Positions 1 to 5,862 of a stretch of DNA of 5,862 bases are shown here, piece after piece; within the stretch, counting starts at the first letter, position 1, and every line of letters begins with the position of its first letter. The notes under the pieces are model-generated. The model was not told where the DNA came from and did not search any database. It saw only the letters and a list, made by a program, of their open reading frames with translations. Origin of the DNA: Burkholderiales bacterium (GTDB taxonomy: Bacteria; Pseudomonadota; Gammaproteobacteria; Burkholderiales; UBA11063); assembly GCA_026461645.1 (NCBI GenBank), contig JAPJMP010000120.1, positions 1 through 5,862 on the forward strand. Reading direction: 5' to 3'. Both the position numbers and the translations under genes were made by a program.

Positions 1-1
1 C

Positions 2-250
2 ATTATAAATTTGTCTTATGGTGCGGGTCAACCAAACATAAGCCAAGATATTATTAAAAATTTTAATTTATCCTACCCACCACTTGAAGAGCAACAACAG
101 ATTGCCGAATATCTAGACCAACAAACAGCTAAAATTGATGCATTAGTCAATAAAGCCAAATCAATGGTTGTATTACTCAAAGAACATAAGCAGAGCTTAA
201 TTAATAACGTTGTCATAGGCAAAATCAATGTGCTTAAAACTAACATATAA
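2..250 (+). CDS. hsdS: Type I restriction-modification specificity subunit HsdS, C-terminal fragment (5' end outside window)
   Basis: HsdS is the DNA-recognition subunit of a type I R-M complex, partnering HsdM for methylation and HsdM plus HsdR for cleavage. Only the last ~82 residues are visible, and the frame is open back to the window edge. They match the end of a target-recognition domain followed by the conserved C-terminal helical spacer. The segment GAGQPNISQ (about nt 20-46) is the typical G-x-x-Q-x-N-I-S signature, followed by PPLEEQQQIAEYLDQQTAKI and a long helix ending in a GKINV motif, close to the usual GKIDV terminus. A TTG at 11 would open this frame, but it lies inside the conserved domain and is not the real start. 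The stop is followed after 21 nt by a well-spaced gene, suggesting one operon; hsdM would be expected upstream. The family call is firm; the DNA target cannot be read from this fragment. Confidence 0.93.
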   Translation: MINLSYGAGQPNISQDIIKNFNLSYPPLEEQQQIAEYLDQQTAKIDALVNKAKSMVVLLKEHKQSLINNVVIGKINVLKTNI

Positions 251-260
251 ACTACCACAA

Positions 261-265
261 AAGGA
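261..265 (+). promoter_or_regulatory. Shine-Dalgarno site of the zinc-ribbon gene
   Basis: AAGGA lies 6 nt before the ATG at 272. It supports that start and translation independent of hsdS, whose stop is at 248-250. Confidence 0.7.
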
Positions 266-271
266 ATTAAA

Positions 272-562
272 ATGAAATTATCAACCCCAGAACCGATGAC
301 ACAAGATGAAAAAAACAAAATCGCTAAAACAATAACAGAGCGAGGAGCATTACTACCTTGTCCGAGATGTGGGAAAAATCAATTTACATTAGCTGATGGA
401 TATGTAAACACTCCACTCCAGAATGCGCTAAATGAGTTTATTATAGGAGGGCCATCAATACCATCTGTCGCTGTAATTTGCACTAACTGTGGCTATATCA
501 GTAATCATGCAATTGGTGTGCTTGGTTTAATGCCTGCTAACCCTCAGGAAGCAAAACCATGA
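272..562 (+). CDS. Small zinc-ribbon protein of unknown function, inside the hsd operon
   Basis: A 96-residue soluble protein with two CxxC knuckles, C30-x2-C33 (PCPRCG) and C70-x2-C73 (CTNCG), spaced as in a single zinc ribbon. Between and after them lie segments that look conserved rather than random: a DGY motif at 42-44, a GGPSIPSV stretch at 59-66, and HAIGVLGLMP after the second knuckle. From memory this resembles a recurrent family of short 'hypothetical' proteins with the pattern RGA..PCPRCG..F...DGY...GGPSIP..; I know of no experimentally assigned function. There is no signal peptide or membrane segment. The start is fixed by a good Shine-Dalgarno sequence 6 nt upstream. Its stop overlaps the start of the next gene (ATGA), implying translational coupling and joint function. 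Zinc binding is inferred from the cysteines. A role in the R-M complex, in nucleic-acid binding or in a separate small defence module are all possible. Confidence 0.85.
   Translation: MKLSTPEPMTQDEKNKIAKTITERGALLPCPRCGKNQFTLADGYVNTPLQNALNEFIIGGPSIPSVAVICTNCGYISNHAIGVLGLMPANPQEAKP
546..551 (+). promoter_or_regulatory. Shine-Dalgarno site of the two-TM protein gene
   Basis: AGGAAG, inside the 3' end of the zinc-ribbon gene, lies 7 nt before the ATG at 559. It favours 559 over the second in-frame ATG at 568, where the spacing would be too long. Confidence 0.65.
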
Positions 563-981
563 ATACCATGAATAAGTCAAATATTGATACAAGTAGTGAT
601 ATCAATAGTACAAAACTTATCCCACAACCTGCGGCTATATCTACAGATAGAGAAGATAATTTTTACCACAATACTAAACAAGATATTATCATTATCACTC
701 AGGATCGAATTAAAATTATTCTAACCGAATATATCGCACAAATTGAAAAAAAGAAAGAATGGATTTCCTGGATTGGTACGGCAATAACTTTATTAATTGT
801 GCTAGTAACTACAGATACAAAAAATATCTTTGGTTTGTCTGCTTCTGTTTGGACTGCTGTTTTTATAATTTCATTTTTGGTTGTACTGTTTTGTACTTTA
901 AAAGCCATTTTTGTTGCGTTTAAATCAAAAACATATACAATTGACTCAATAATTCGAGAAATGAAAAAACCAAATCAATAG
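559..981 (+). CDS. Small two-transmembrane protein of unknown function, inside the hsd operon
   Basis: A 140-residue predicted inner-membrane protein. Residues 1-40 are polar and probably disordered (Ser, Asn, Asp rich). Residues 41-68 could form an amphipathic helix ending in a basic/acidic patch (IEKKKEW). Two hydrophobic segments follow, at about 69-84 (WISWIGTAITLLIVLV) and 96-120 (around SVWTAVFIISFLVVLF), joined by a short loop. A short charged tail of ~20 residues contains TYTIDSIIREM. With a short loop between helices, both termini probably face the cytoplasm. The start overlaps the zinc-ribbon stop by 4 nt and has a good Shine-Dalgarno sequence, so the two are almost certainly co-translated partners. 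I do not recognise a named family. The shape (N-terminal helix plus a two-helix hairpin) is loosely like small 2TM effector proteins such as SLATT-type domains of defence loci, but that is only a resemblance of architecture. Confidence 0.82.
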   Translation: MNTMNKSNIDTSSDINSTKLIPQPAAISTDREDNFYHNTKQDIIIITQDRIKIILTEYIAQIEKKKEWISWIGTAITLLIVLVTTDTKNIFGLSASVWTAVFIISFLVVLFCTLKAIFVAFKSKTYTIDSIIREMKKPNQ

Positions 982-997
982 TAATTATTTAATAACT

Positions 998-1002
998 CAG
1001 GA
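998..1002 (+). promoter_or_regulatory. Shine-Dalgarno site of hsdR
   Basis: CAGGA lies 7 nt before the ATG at 1010, in the 28-nt gap after the two-TM gene. It supports the chosen hsdR start. No convincing promoter or terminator is visible in this gap, so hsdR is probably read from the upstream operon promoter. Confidence 0.65.
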
Positions 1003-1009
1003 TACAAAA

Positions 1010-4000
1010 ATGATTCACGACATACATAAAGAAAAATACTTTGAAGATGATATTGAGTCATCGCTAACGACAAATGGTTGGAATAAAGGAATCAACAAAG
1101 ACTATTCTAGTCAATTAGCTTTATACCCAGTAGATGTTATGGCTTGGCTTAAAATTCACCAACCGAAAGATTACGCAAAATTAGTTGCTGAACAAAGTAG
1201 CGAAGAGCATGCTAATAACTTAATCTTGCAACGCCTAGCAGATACATTAAATAAATATGGTTCACTGTATGTGTTAAAAAATGGCTTTAAGGCATCTAAT
1301 GTTAAATTTAATATGTGTGTTTTTAAACCACCGTATAATTTAAATAAGGAAGACCTTAAGCAGTATGATGAGTTGATATTACGCGTAGTTCGGCAGGTTC
1401 ACTATTCTCCATATCGTCCAGCTGAAAGTATTGATGTTGTGCTATTTATAAATGGTATTCCGATAACCACTCTTGAGCTAAAAACTGATTTCACACAAAG
1501 TATTGATGATGCGATTAACCAGTTTAAAACTGACCGTCCACCACTAGACCCCAAAACCAAACAAAAAGAACCGCTATTAACGTTTAAACGCTGTGTGGTG
1601 CATTTTGCAGTATCTACTGATGAAGTTTACATGACTACCCAGTTAAATGGAGAGAAGACGGTTTTCTTGCCATTCAATTTAGGTGTTGATGGAGGTGCTG
1701 GTAATCCAGATAATCCAGTGGGTTATAAAACAGCTTATTTGTGGCAACAGATTTTAGTTAAAGATAAATGGCTAGAGATTCTTAATCGTTATGTATATGA
1801 AGTTGATAAGAAAGTTATCTTCCCTAGATTTCATCAATTAGATGTTGTGAATAAATTGTGTGAGGATATCAAGCTTAACAATGTAGGTAAGCGGTACTTA
1901 ATTCAGCATAGTGCTGGTAGTGGTAAAACCAATTCAATTACATGGCTGGCAACTAGACTACGAGAGTTACATGATTATGATGATAATCGTATGTTTGAAT
2001 GTGTCTTTGTAGTTACTGATAGAAAAGTACTAGATGGTCAGTTACAAAAAAATCTTAATCAATTTGTAAAAACTTCAGGAGTTGTCAGGTGGATTGCTGA
2101 TGATAACGGTTCAAAATCAGGACAGTTACTTGAGATACTCCAAAATAGAGAACAGTCGATAGTGGTTGTAACAATACAGTCTTTTGCATTTTTATTAAAT
2201 AAAATTCAAGATACAGATTTTAGTAGTAGAAATTTTGCAATTATCATTGATGAGGCGCATAGTTCTACATCAGGTGGCGCAGCAGCGAGTCTTAAAAAAA
2301 CAGTATCTATGCATGAAGACCCAGAAGAATACTCACTTGATGATTTGGTTGCACAAGAAATGGAGAAGCATAAGTTCCCTAAAAATGCCTCATTCTTCGC
2401 ATTTACTGCTACTCCAAAAGAAAAAACTCTTGAGTTATTTGGTAGTCGCAATATAGATGGTCTTCCGATTCCTTTTCATGTGTATTCAATGCGTCAAGCA
2501 ATTCAAGAGGGGTTTATTTTAGATGTACTAAATAACTACACTAGTTATAGTACAGCATTTAGAATTGCTAAAACTAATGGCAGTGATGATATTGAAACAT
2601 TAGATGAACAAAGTGCAAGAAAAACTATCTTAAAGTGGGTAGATTTACACCCAGATAATGTTGGGCAAAAGGTTGCTATTATTGTTGAACACTATCGTAA
2701 GAAAGTTCGATATTTATTAGGTGGTGAAGCTAAAGCAATGATTGTTACTTCCTCACGTTTAAAAGCAAAAAGATTTAAAGAGGCAATTGATGATTATATT
2801 GCTAGGAATCAATATGACCTTAAAACCTTGGTGGCATTTTCTGGCTCATTAACTGACCCTGATAAGGATGGTGATAAAGAGTTTGATGAAAACGGGTTAA
2901 ACCCTGTGTTAAAAGGGAGGGATTTATCGAGTGCATTAACTGCTGAAGATGGTAATAAATTCACTGATTGGCATTGTCTAGTAGTAGCTAATAAATTCCA
3001 AACTGGTTTTGATGAGCCTTTATTGTGTGGGATGTATGTTGATAAAAAGCTCTCTGGTGTAGCGGCGGTACAAACACTATCACGCTTGAATCGGACCTGT
3101 ACATTGAATAAAGATGGACAAATCCACGTAAAAAATAAAACTTATATTTTAGATTTTGTAAATGATCCAGCTGACATAAAAAAATCATTTAGTCTTTATT
3201 ATCAAGATGCTGAAATAGAGGATGTAACGGATCCTAATTTAATTGATGATTGTCAGATAAAGCTTGATGAATTTACTTTACTTACAGGAGAGCATGTCTA
3301 TTATCAAGATGATGTAGAAAATGTAATTCAAGCTAATTACATCAGTAATAAACCTGATCAAATAATGGTTGCATTAGCTCCAAGCATCAAGCGTTTTAGC
3401 GCAGTACAGACTAAGCTAAAATCAGATTATCAAAGCCTGGTTAATAAAAAAACATTCTTAAAAGATGCATTTGAAATTGATAAAATCCAGCAACGATTGA
3501 ACGAAATTAAAGTTAAATTATTTGAAATGAAAGATTTCATTAATCAGTGTGGACGATATCGTCGTATGTATGATTTTATGTCACAGATTTTTGATTATCA
3601 AGATACAGAGCTACATAAACGCTATGTGTTTTATGGCTATTTGACTAGACTATTAAAGTCAGAAATACCAATTGAGAATGAAAAACAAATTTTAGAACAA
3701 ATCAAGCTCATTAAAGTGCAAGTCAAAGATGAAGGCACAACTAGTATTAGCATTGATGATAAATTAAAGCTTAGGCCTATCCAGCAAGTTATTTCAGCCT
3801 CGGTACAAGACCCTAGCCGAGCTATTTTAGATGAGATTATCGCGTTAATCAATGAAACATATGGCGCAGAGATTAAACAGTCAGATATAGTGGCATTTGT
3901 TAATAATGCAGCCGCCAAGATGGTAGATAACGAGAAGATCCAAGAGAGAGTGCAGAACAATACTCCAGCTGATTTAATGGTGAGTCCTCTTGTGAGTGAC

Positions 4001-4168
4001 ATTTATGAAGGTGTCATATTTGAAAATAGTAGCAACAACCAGATCATTAATAATCACGCACTAGAGCAAGAAGATTCAATTTTAGGACGTAAGATTAAAG
4101 GGTTAGTATTATCAAAAATATATGAGCTCTTTGATGAAATGAAGTTCCCAGGAAATAACAATAGATAA
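1010..4168 (+). CDS. hsdR: Type I restriction enzyme R subunit HsdR (endonuclease and DNA translocase)
   Basis: HsdR supplies the ATP-driven translocation and cleavage of a type I R-M complex (R2M2S) acting on DNA unmethylated at the HsdS-defined site. At 1052 residues it is a normal full length. The N-terminal PD-(D/E)xK nuclease shows D142 and E156-L-K158 (LELKTD), followed by the helical DAINQFKTDR stretch. The SF2 motor follows: Walker A SAGSGKT with K306, Walker B/DEAH at D414-H417 (IIIDEAH), motif III FTATP at about 465-469, motif V QTGFDEP at about 664-670, and motif VI QTLSRLNR at 688-695 with arginines 692 and 695. Residues ~720-1052 form a helix-rich C-terminal region that would contact HsdM/HsdS. 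All key residues seen are intact, so the gene looks functional. It belongs to the same operon as hsdS and the two small genes. The C-terminus ends only 4 nt before the next gene, and whether its last residues are native is an open question. Confidence 0.96.
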   Translation: MIHDIHKEKYFEDDIESSLTTNGWNKGINKDYSSQLALYPVDVMAWLKIHQPKDYAKLVAEQSSEEHANNLILQRLADTLNKYGSLYVLKNGFKASNVKFNMCVFKPPYNLNKEDLKQYDELILRVVRQVHYSPYRPAESIDVVLFINGIPITTLELKTDFTQSIDDAINQFKTDRPPLDPKTKQKEPLLTFKRCVVHFAVSTDEVYMTTQLNGEKTVFLPFNLGVDGGAGNPDNPVGYKTAYLWQQILVKDKWLEILNRYVYEVDKKVIFPRFHQLDVVNKLCEDIKLNNVGKRYLIQHSAGSGKTNSITWLATRLRELHDYDDNRMFECVFVVTDRKVLDGQLQKNLNQFVKTSGVVRWIADDNGSKSGQLLEILQNREQSIVVVTIQSFAFLLNKIQDTDFSSRNFAIIIDEAHSSTSGGAAASLKKTVSMHEDPEEYSLDDLVAQEMEKHKFPKNASFFAFTATPKEKTLELFGSRNIDGLPIPFHVYSMRQAIQEGFILDVLNNYTSYSTAFRIAKTNGSDDIETLDEQSARKTILKWVDLHPDNVGQKVAIIVEHYRKKVRYLLGGEAKAMIVTSSRLKAKRFKEAIDDYIARNQYDLKTLVAFSGSLTDPDKDGDKEFDENGLNPVLKGRDLSSALTAEDGNKFTDWHCLVVANKFQTGFDEPLLCGMYVDKKLSGVAAVQTLSRLNRTCTLNKDGQIHVKNKTYILDFVNDPADIKKSFSLYYQDAEIEDVTDPNLIDDCQIKLDEFTLLTGEHVYYQDDVENVIQANYISNKPDQIMVALAPSIKRFSAVQTKLKSDYQSLVNKKTFLKDAFEIDKIQQRLNEIKVKLFEMKDFINQCGRYRRMYDFMSQIFDYQDTELHKRYVFYGYLTRLLKSEIPIENEKQILEQIKLIKVQVKDEGTTSISIDDKLKLRPIQQVISASVQDPSRAILDEIIALINETYGAEIKQSDIVAFVNNAAAKMVDNEKIQERVQNNTPADLMVSPLVSDIYEGVIFENSSNNQIINNHALEQEDSILGRKIKGLVLSKIYELFDEMKFPGNNNR

Positions 4169-4172
4169 TAGC

Positions 4173-5474
4173 ATGCATTATTCTGAAATTAAGATACTTG
4201 ACACTAAAGAGTACGAAGCTGGGTTTGTAGTTGAGGCTACAGTTAGAGATAAAGAAAATTACTTTTGCCCTTATTGCGAATCAACTAAGTTAAAGAACCA
4301 TGCTAATAAGACTATTAGCCTTAGAGATGCTCCTTATGGAAATAAGCCTGTATTATTAATTATTCAAAGATATCGGCTTCAATGCTTGAATTGTACTAAA
4401 ACATTTTATACGCCGCTATCATTTATTGATGAAAGACGGCACGTGACAATTAGTTGTGTAAAATCTATTTTAAATGCTTCATTTAAACAGTCTTTTGTAC
4501 AAGTAGCACAAACACATGGTGTTGATGAGAAAACAGTTAGAAATATATTTAATGAGTATATCGCAAGCATAAATGATAAAGTAGAGCGTCAGTTACCAAG
4601 TGTGATGGGAATTGATGAGGTACACTTGGGTGGTGAATACCGTTGTACGATTAGTAATTTGCAGGAAAACCTTTTATTTGATTTTTTGGAAAGTCGCAAA
4701 AAATCAAGCCTTACTAAATTTTGTGAGGAATATAAAGATCAACTTGCCAGTGTAAAACTAGTTTGCATGGATTTATGGTTACCGTATAAGCAAATGGTCA
4801 AACAAAACATGCCTAACGCTATTATTGTTGCAGATCGATTTCATGTGCAAAGAATGGCAACAAATGCGCTAGAGTCTGCACGAAAACATGTGCGTCGCGG
4901 GCTTACTCAAAGAGAAAAGTTAGCTTTAAAAGATGACCGCAAATTAATACTGATGAATATTGAGCGCTTAGACATTAAGTCAATGCAGAGGCTCATGGAT
5001 TTATTAGATAGATTCCCATTACTTAAAAAGCTTTGGGCTGCAAAAGAACAATTTAACTCATTTTGGGATATGGAAACAAAAAATGAGGCTAGTGAAATTT
5101 ATCAAGATTTCTTGGCTTCACTTGACGATGAAGCTAAATTTTATTTTAAAGATTTAATTACTGCTATGCAAAATTGGCAAGCAGAGATTTTTAATTACTT
5201 TGTGTACAATAGAATTACCAATGCAGCTACAGAAACCTTAAACCGCGAAATTGGACGCAAATATGATATGGGCTATGGGTATTCATTTGCCTCATTAAGA
5301 AATAAATTATTATATACGCCACAAGGTGCTGATTACAGCTCAGGATATTCAATACAAAATATAGATAAGCTTATCAGCAAAGGGATTCGTCTTGATGTTG
5401 CTAATAGTGTTTTAAATCAAATTCTACGGTATGATCATAATAAATGCAATAACTATGATGAGTTAGAAGATTAG
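4173..5474 (+). CDS. ISL3-family DDE transposase, full length
   Basis: A 433-residue transposase of ISL3 type, the usual length for the family. An N-terminal zinc ribbon has C32-x2-C35 (FCPYCES) and C71-x2-C74 (CLNCTK). A helix-turn-helix region (about 92-126, including the segment VAQTHGVDEKTVRNIF) should bind the element ends. The catalytic domain shows D148 (MGIDEVHLGG), D200 (VCMDLWLPYK) and E354 (TNAATETLN), with the family's ADRFHV segment at 220-225 and the GYGYSFASLRNKL block after the glutamate. The triad is complete, so the enzyme may be active. The start at 4173 is only 4 nt after the hsdR stop and has no good Shine-Dalgarno at proper spacing (AGGA at 4150 is 19 nt away), so translation may depend on re-initiation after hsdR. 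The stop lies 3 nt before the RecD2-like gene. No ISL3-type inverted repeat fits in these gaps. Base composition resembles the neighbours. Confidence 0.93.
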   Translation: MHYSEIKILDTKEYEAGFVVEATVRDKENYFCPYCESTKLKNHANKTISLRDAPYGNKPVLLIIQRYRLQCLNCTKTFYTPLSFIDERRHVTISCVKSILNASFKQSFVQVAQTHGVDEKTVRNIFNEYIASINDKVERQLPSVMGIDEVHLGGEYRCTISNLQENLLFDFLESRKKSSLTKFCEEYKDQLASVKLVCMDLWLPYKQMVKQNMPNAIIVADRFHVQRMATNALESARKHVRRGLTQREKLALKDDRKLILMNIERLDIKSMQRLMDLLDRFPLLKKLWAAKEQFNSFWDMETKNEASEIYQDFLASLDDEAKFYFKDLITAMQNWQAEIFNYFVYNRITNAATETLNREIGRKYDMGYGYSFASLRNKLLYTPQGADYSSGYSIQNIDKLISKGIRLDVANSVLNQILRYDHNKCNNYDELED

Positions 5475-5477
5475 ATC

Positions 5478-5774
5478 ATGGAACAGCGCACAAAAATTTA
5501 CGGATCAGTGGAACGTGTAACATATCATAATTCTGAAAATGGTTTTTGTGTGTTGCGTGTGACAGTTAAAAATAAGCGAGACCCAATTACGGTTATTGGC
5601 AATGCCACGCAGGTTATGGCTGGTGAGGATATTGAAGCCATGGGGGTATGGATATATGACCGTAATCATGGTTATCAATTAAAAGCTGATAGTATCAAAA
5701 TGTCAGTACCTAACAGCATTGAAGGAATAAAAAAATACCTTGCATCTGGTTTGATACGTGGCATAGGTGCGTAA
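5478..5774 (+). pseudogene. RecD2-type (RecD-like/TraA family) helicase, N-terminal remnant truncated by an IS end
   Basis: RecD2-family enzymes are SF1B 5'-3' DNA helicases, normally about 700-750 residues. Only the first ~97 are present, and they match the N-terminal OB-like domain and the start of the helix-hairpin-helix region: GSVERVTYHNSENGFCVLRV at about 9-28, GEDIEAMGVW at 49-58, DRNHGYQLKA at 61-70, and EGIKKYLASGLIRGIG at 82-97. The family normally continues GIGP and then helices leading to the Walker A motor. Here the frame reads Ala and then stops, where repeat-rich IS sequence begins. The helicase motor is absent from this window, so the product cannot be an active helicase. The start is 3 nt after the transposase stop, with a weak AGAAG 8 nt upstream, implying the pair was co-expressed. 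The rest of the gene may survive beyond the inserted element. The identification rests on recognisable family blocks, not on a search. Confidence 0.88.
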
Positions 5775-5862
5775 TTAACTCGAAAGTGACCAACCAGTTA
5801 ACTTTTTTGGTGACCACTGAATTAACTAAAGTTGACCACTGAATTAATGGACTAGAAAACCA
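5768..5862. mobile_element. End of an IS21-like insertion element (body outside window)
   Basis: From about 5768 the RecD2 similarity stops and short repeats begin, built around a TTAACT..GTGACC..ACTGAATTAA unit. IS21-family elements carry several such internal repeats at each end for IstA binding and usually begin with TG; a TG occurs at 5768-5769, right at the similarity break. No transposase reading frame is reached: an ATG at 5847 meets TAG two codons later. The family call is inferred from repeat architecture alone; IS481-, IS3- or Tn-type ends are not excluded. Target-site duplication cannot be tested because the other end is outside. Confidence 0.6.
5787..5847 (+). repeat. Three direct repeats at the IS end, 15 bp each
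   Basis: TGACCACTGAATTAA occurs exactly at 5811-5825 and 5833-5847. A diverged copy, TGACCAACCAGTTAA, lies at 5787-5801. Start-to-start spacings are 24 and 22 bp, about two helical turns, so bound proteins would sit on one DNA face. The linkers also share TTAACT (5775-5780 region, 5798-5803, 5822-5827). This fits transposase-binding repeats. Confidence 0.85.

Noticed and set aside
73..318. Minus-strand open frame over the end of hsdS
   Set aside because: It lies antisense to a clear HsdS C-terminus and the start of the zinc-ribbon gene, with no recognisable protein family.
2235..2456. Alternative + frame inside hsdR
   Set aside because: It overlaps the DEAH and TAT helicase motifs of hsdR, which are in the main frame; the shadow product has no family features.
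3637..4002. 121-codon minus-strand open frame in the hsdR 3' part
   Set aside because: Hydrophobic-looking, but it is the reverse complement of conserved helical HsdR sequence and has no visible ribosome site or own context.
4020..4054. TTGAAA and TAATAAT as an internal promoter for the transposase
   Set aside because: The spacing is about 21-22 bp, too long for a standard promoter, and such matches are frequent by chance in AT-rich coding sequence.
5796..5808. AGTTAACT palindrome followed by six T, terminator-like
   Set aside because: The palindrome has no loop and no G+C-rich stem, and it is part of the IS-end repeat unit.
1..5862. CRISPR array, tRNA or rRNA genes
   Set aside because: No regularly spaced repeat-spacer pattern or recognisable RNA gene was seen; nearly all of the window is coding.

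Overview
The window is AT-rich (about two thirds A+T by eye) and densely packed. Every gene runs on the + strand and gaps are mostly a few bases. The protein sequences look proteobacterial, and the style (low G+C, a type I restriction locus next to several kinds of transposon sequence) would suit an AT-rich gammaproteobacterium such as a Legionella-, Moraxella- or Acinetobacter-like organism. That assignment is a low-confidence impression, because no taxonomic marker gene is present. The window is clearly accessory DNA, a defence island or mobile-element hotspot.

Region 1 (1-4168) is the distal part of a type I restriction-modification operon. It holds the C-terminal end of HsdS (start outside the window), then a small zinc-ribbon protein (272-562), then a small two-transmembrane protein (559-981) whose start overlaps the previous stop in ATGA, then a complete 1052-residue HsdR (1010-4168). 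HsdR has intact-looking nuclease and helicase motifs. The two small genes have good Shine-Dalgarno sequences and appear to be co-transcribed with hsdS and hsdR. Neither is a core R-M subunit, so they are the most likely place for an uncharacterised accessory function.

Region 2 (4173-5774) holds a full-length ISL3-family DDE transposase, then the first ~97 residues of a RecD2-type (RecD-like/TraA) DNA helicase. The transposase starts 4 nt after the hsdR stop, and the helicase starts 3 nt after the transposase stop. There is no room for the terminal inverted repeats of an ordinary ISL3 insertion sequence. Either the left end lies inside the hsdR 3' end and the helicase is a passenger gene, or the transposase has become fixed as an operon-style gene.

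Region 3 (about 5768-5862) breaks the helicase gene exactly where its conserved GIG-containing segment should continue. It consists of short tandem-like repeats (TGACCACTGAATTAA and a diverged copy, 22-24 bp apart) typical of the end of an IS21-type element. The body of that element lies beyond the window. The layout reads as an R-M locus, then a transposase-helicase module, then a later IS insertion that inactivated the helicase.
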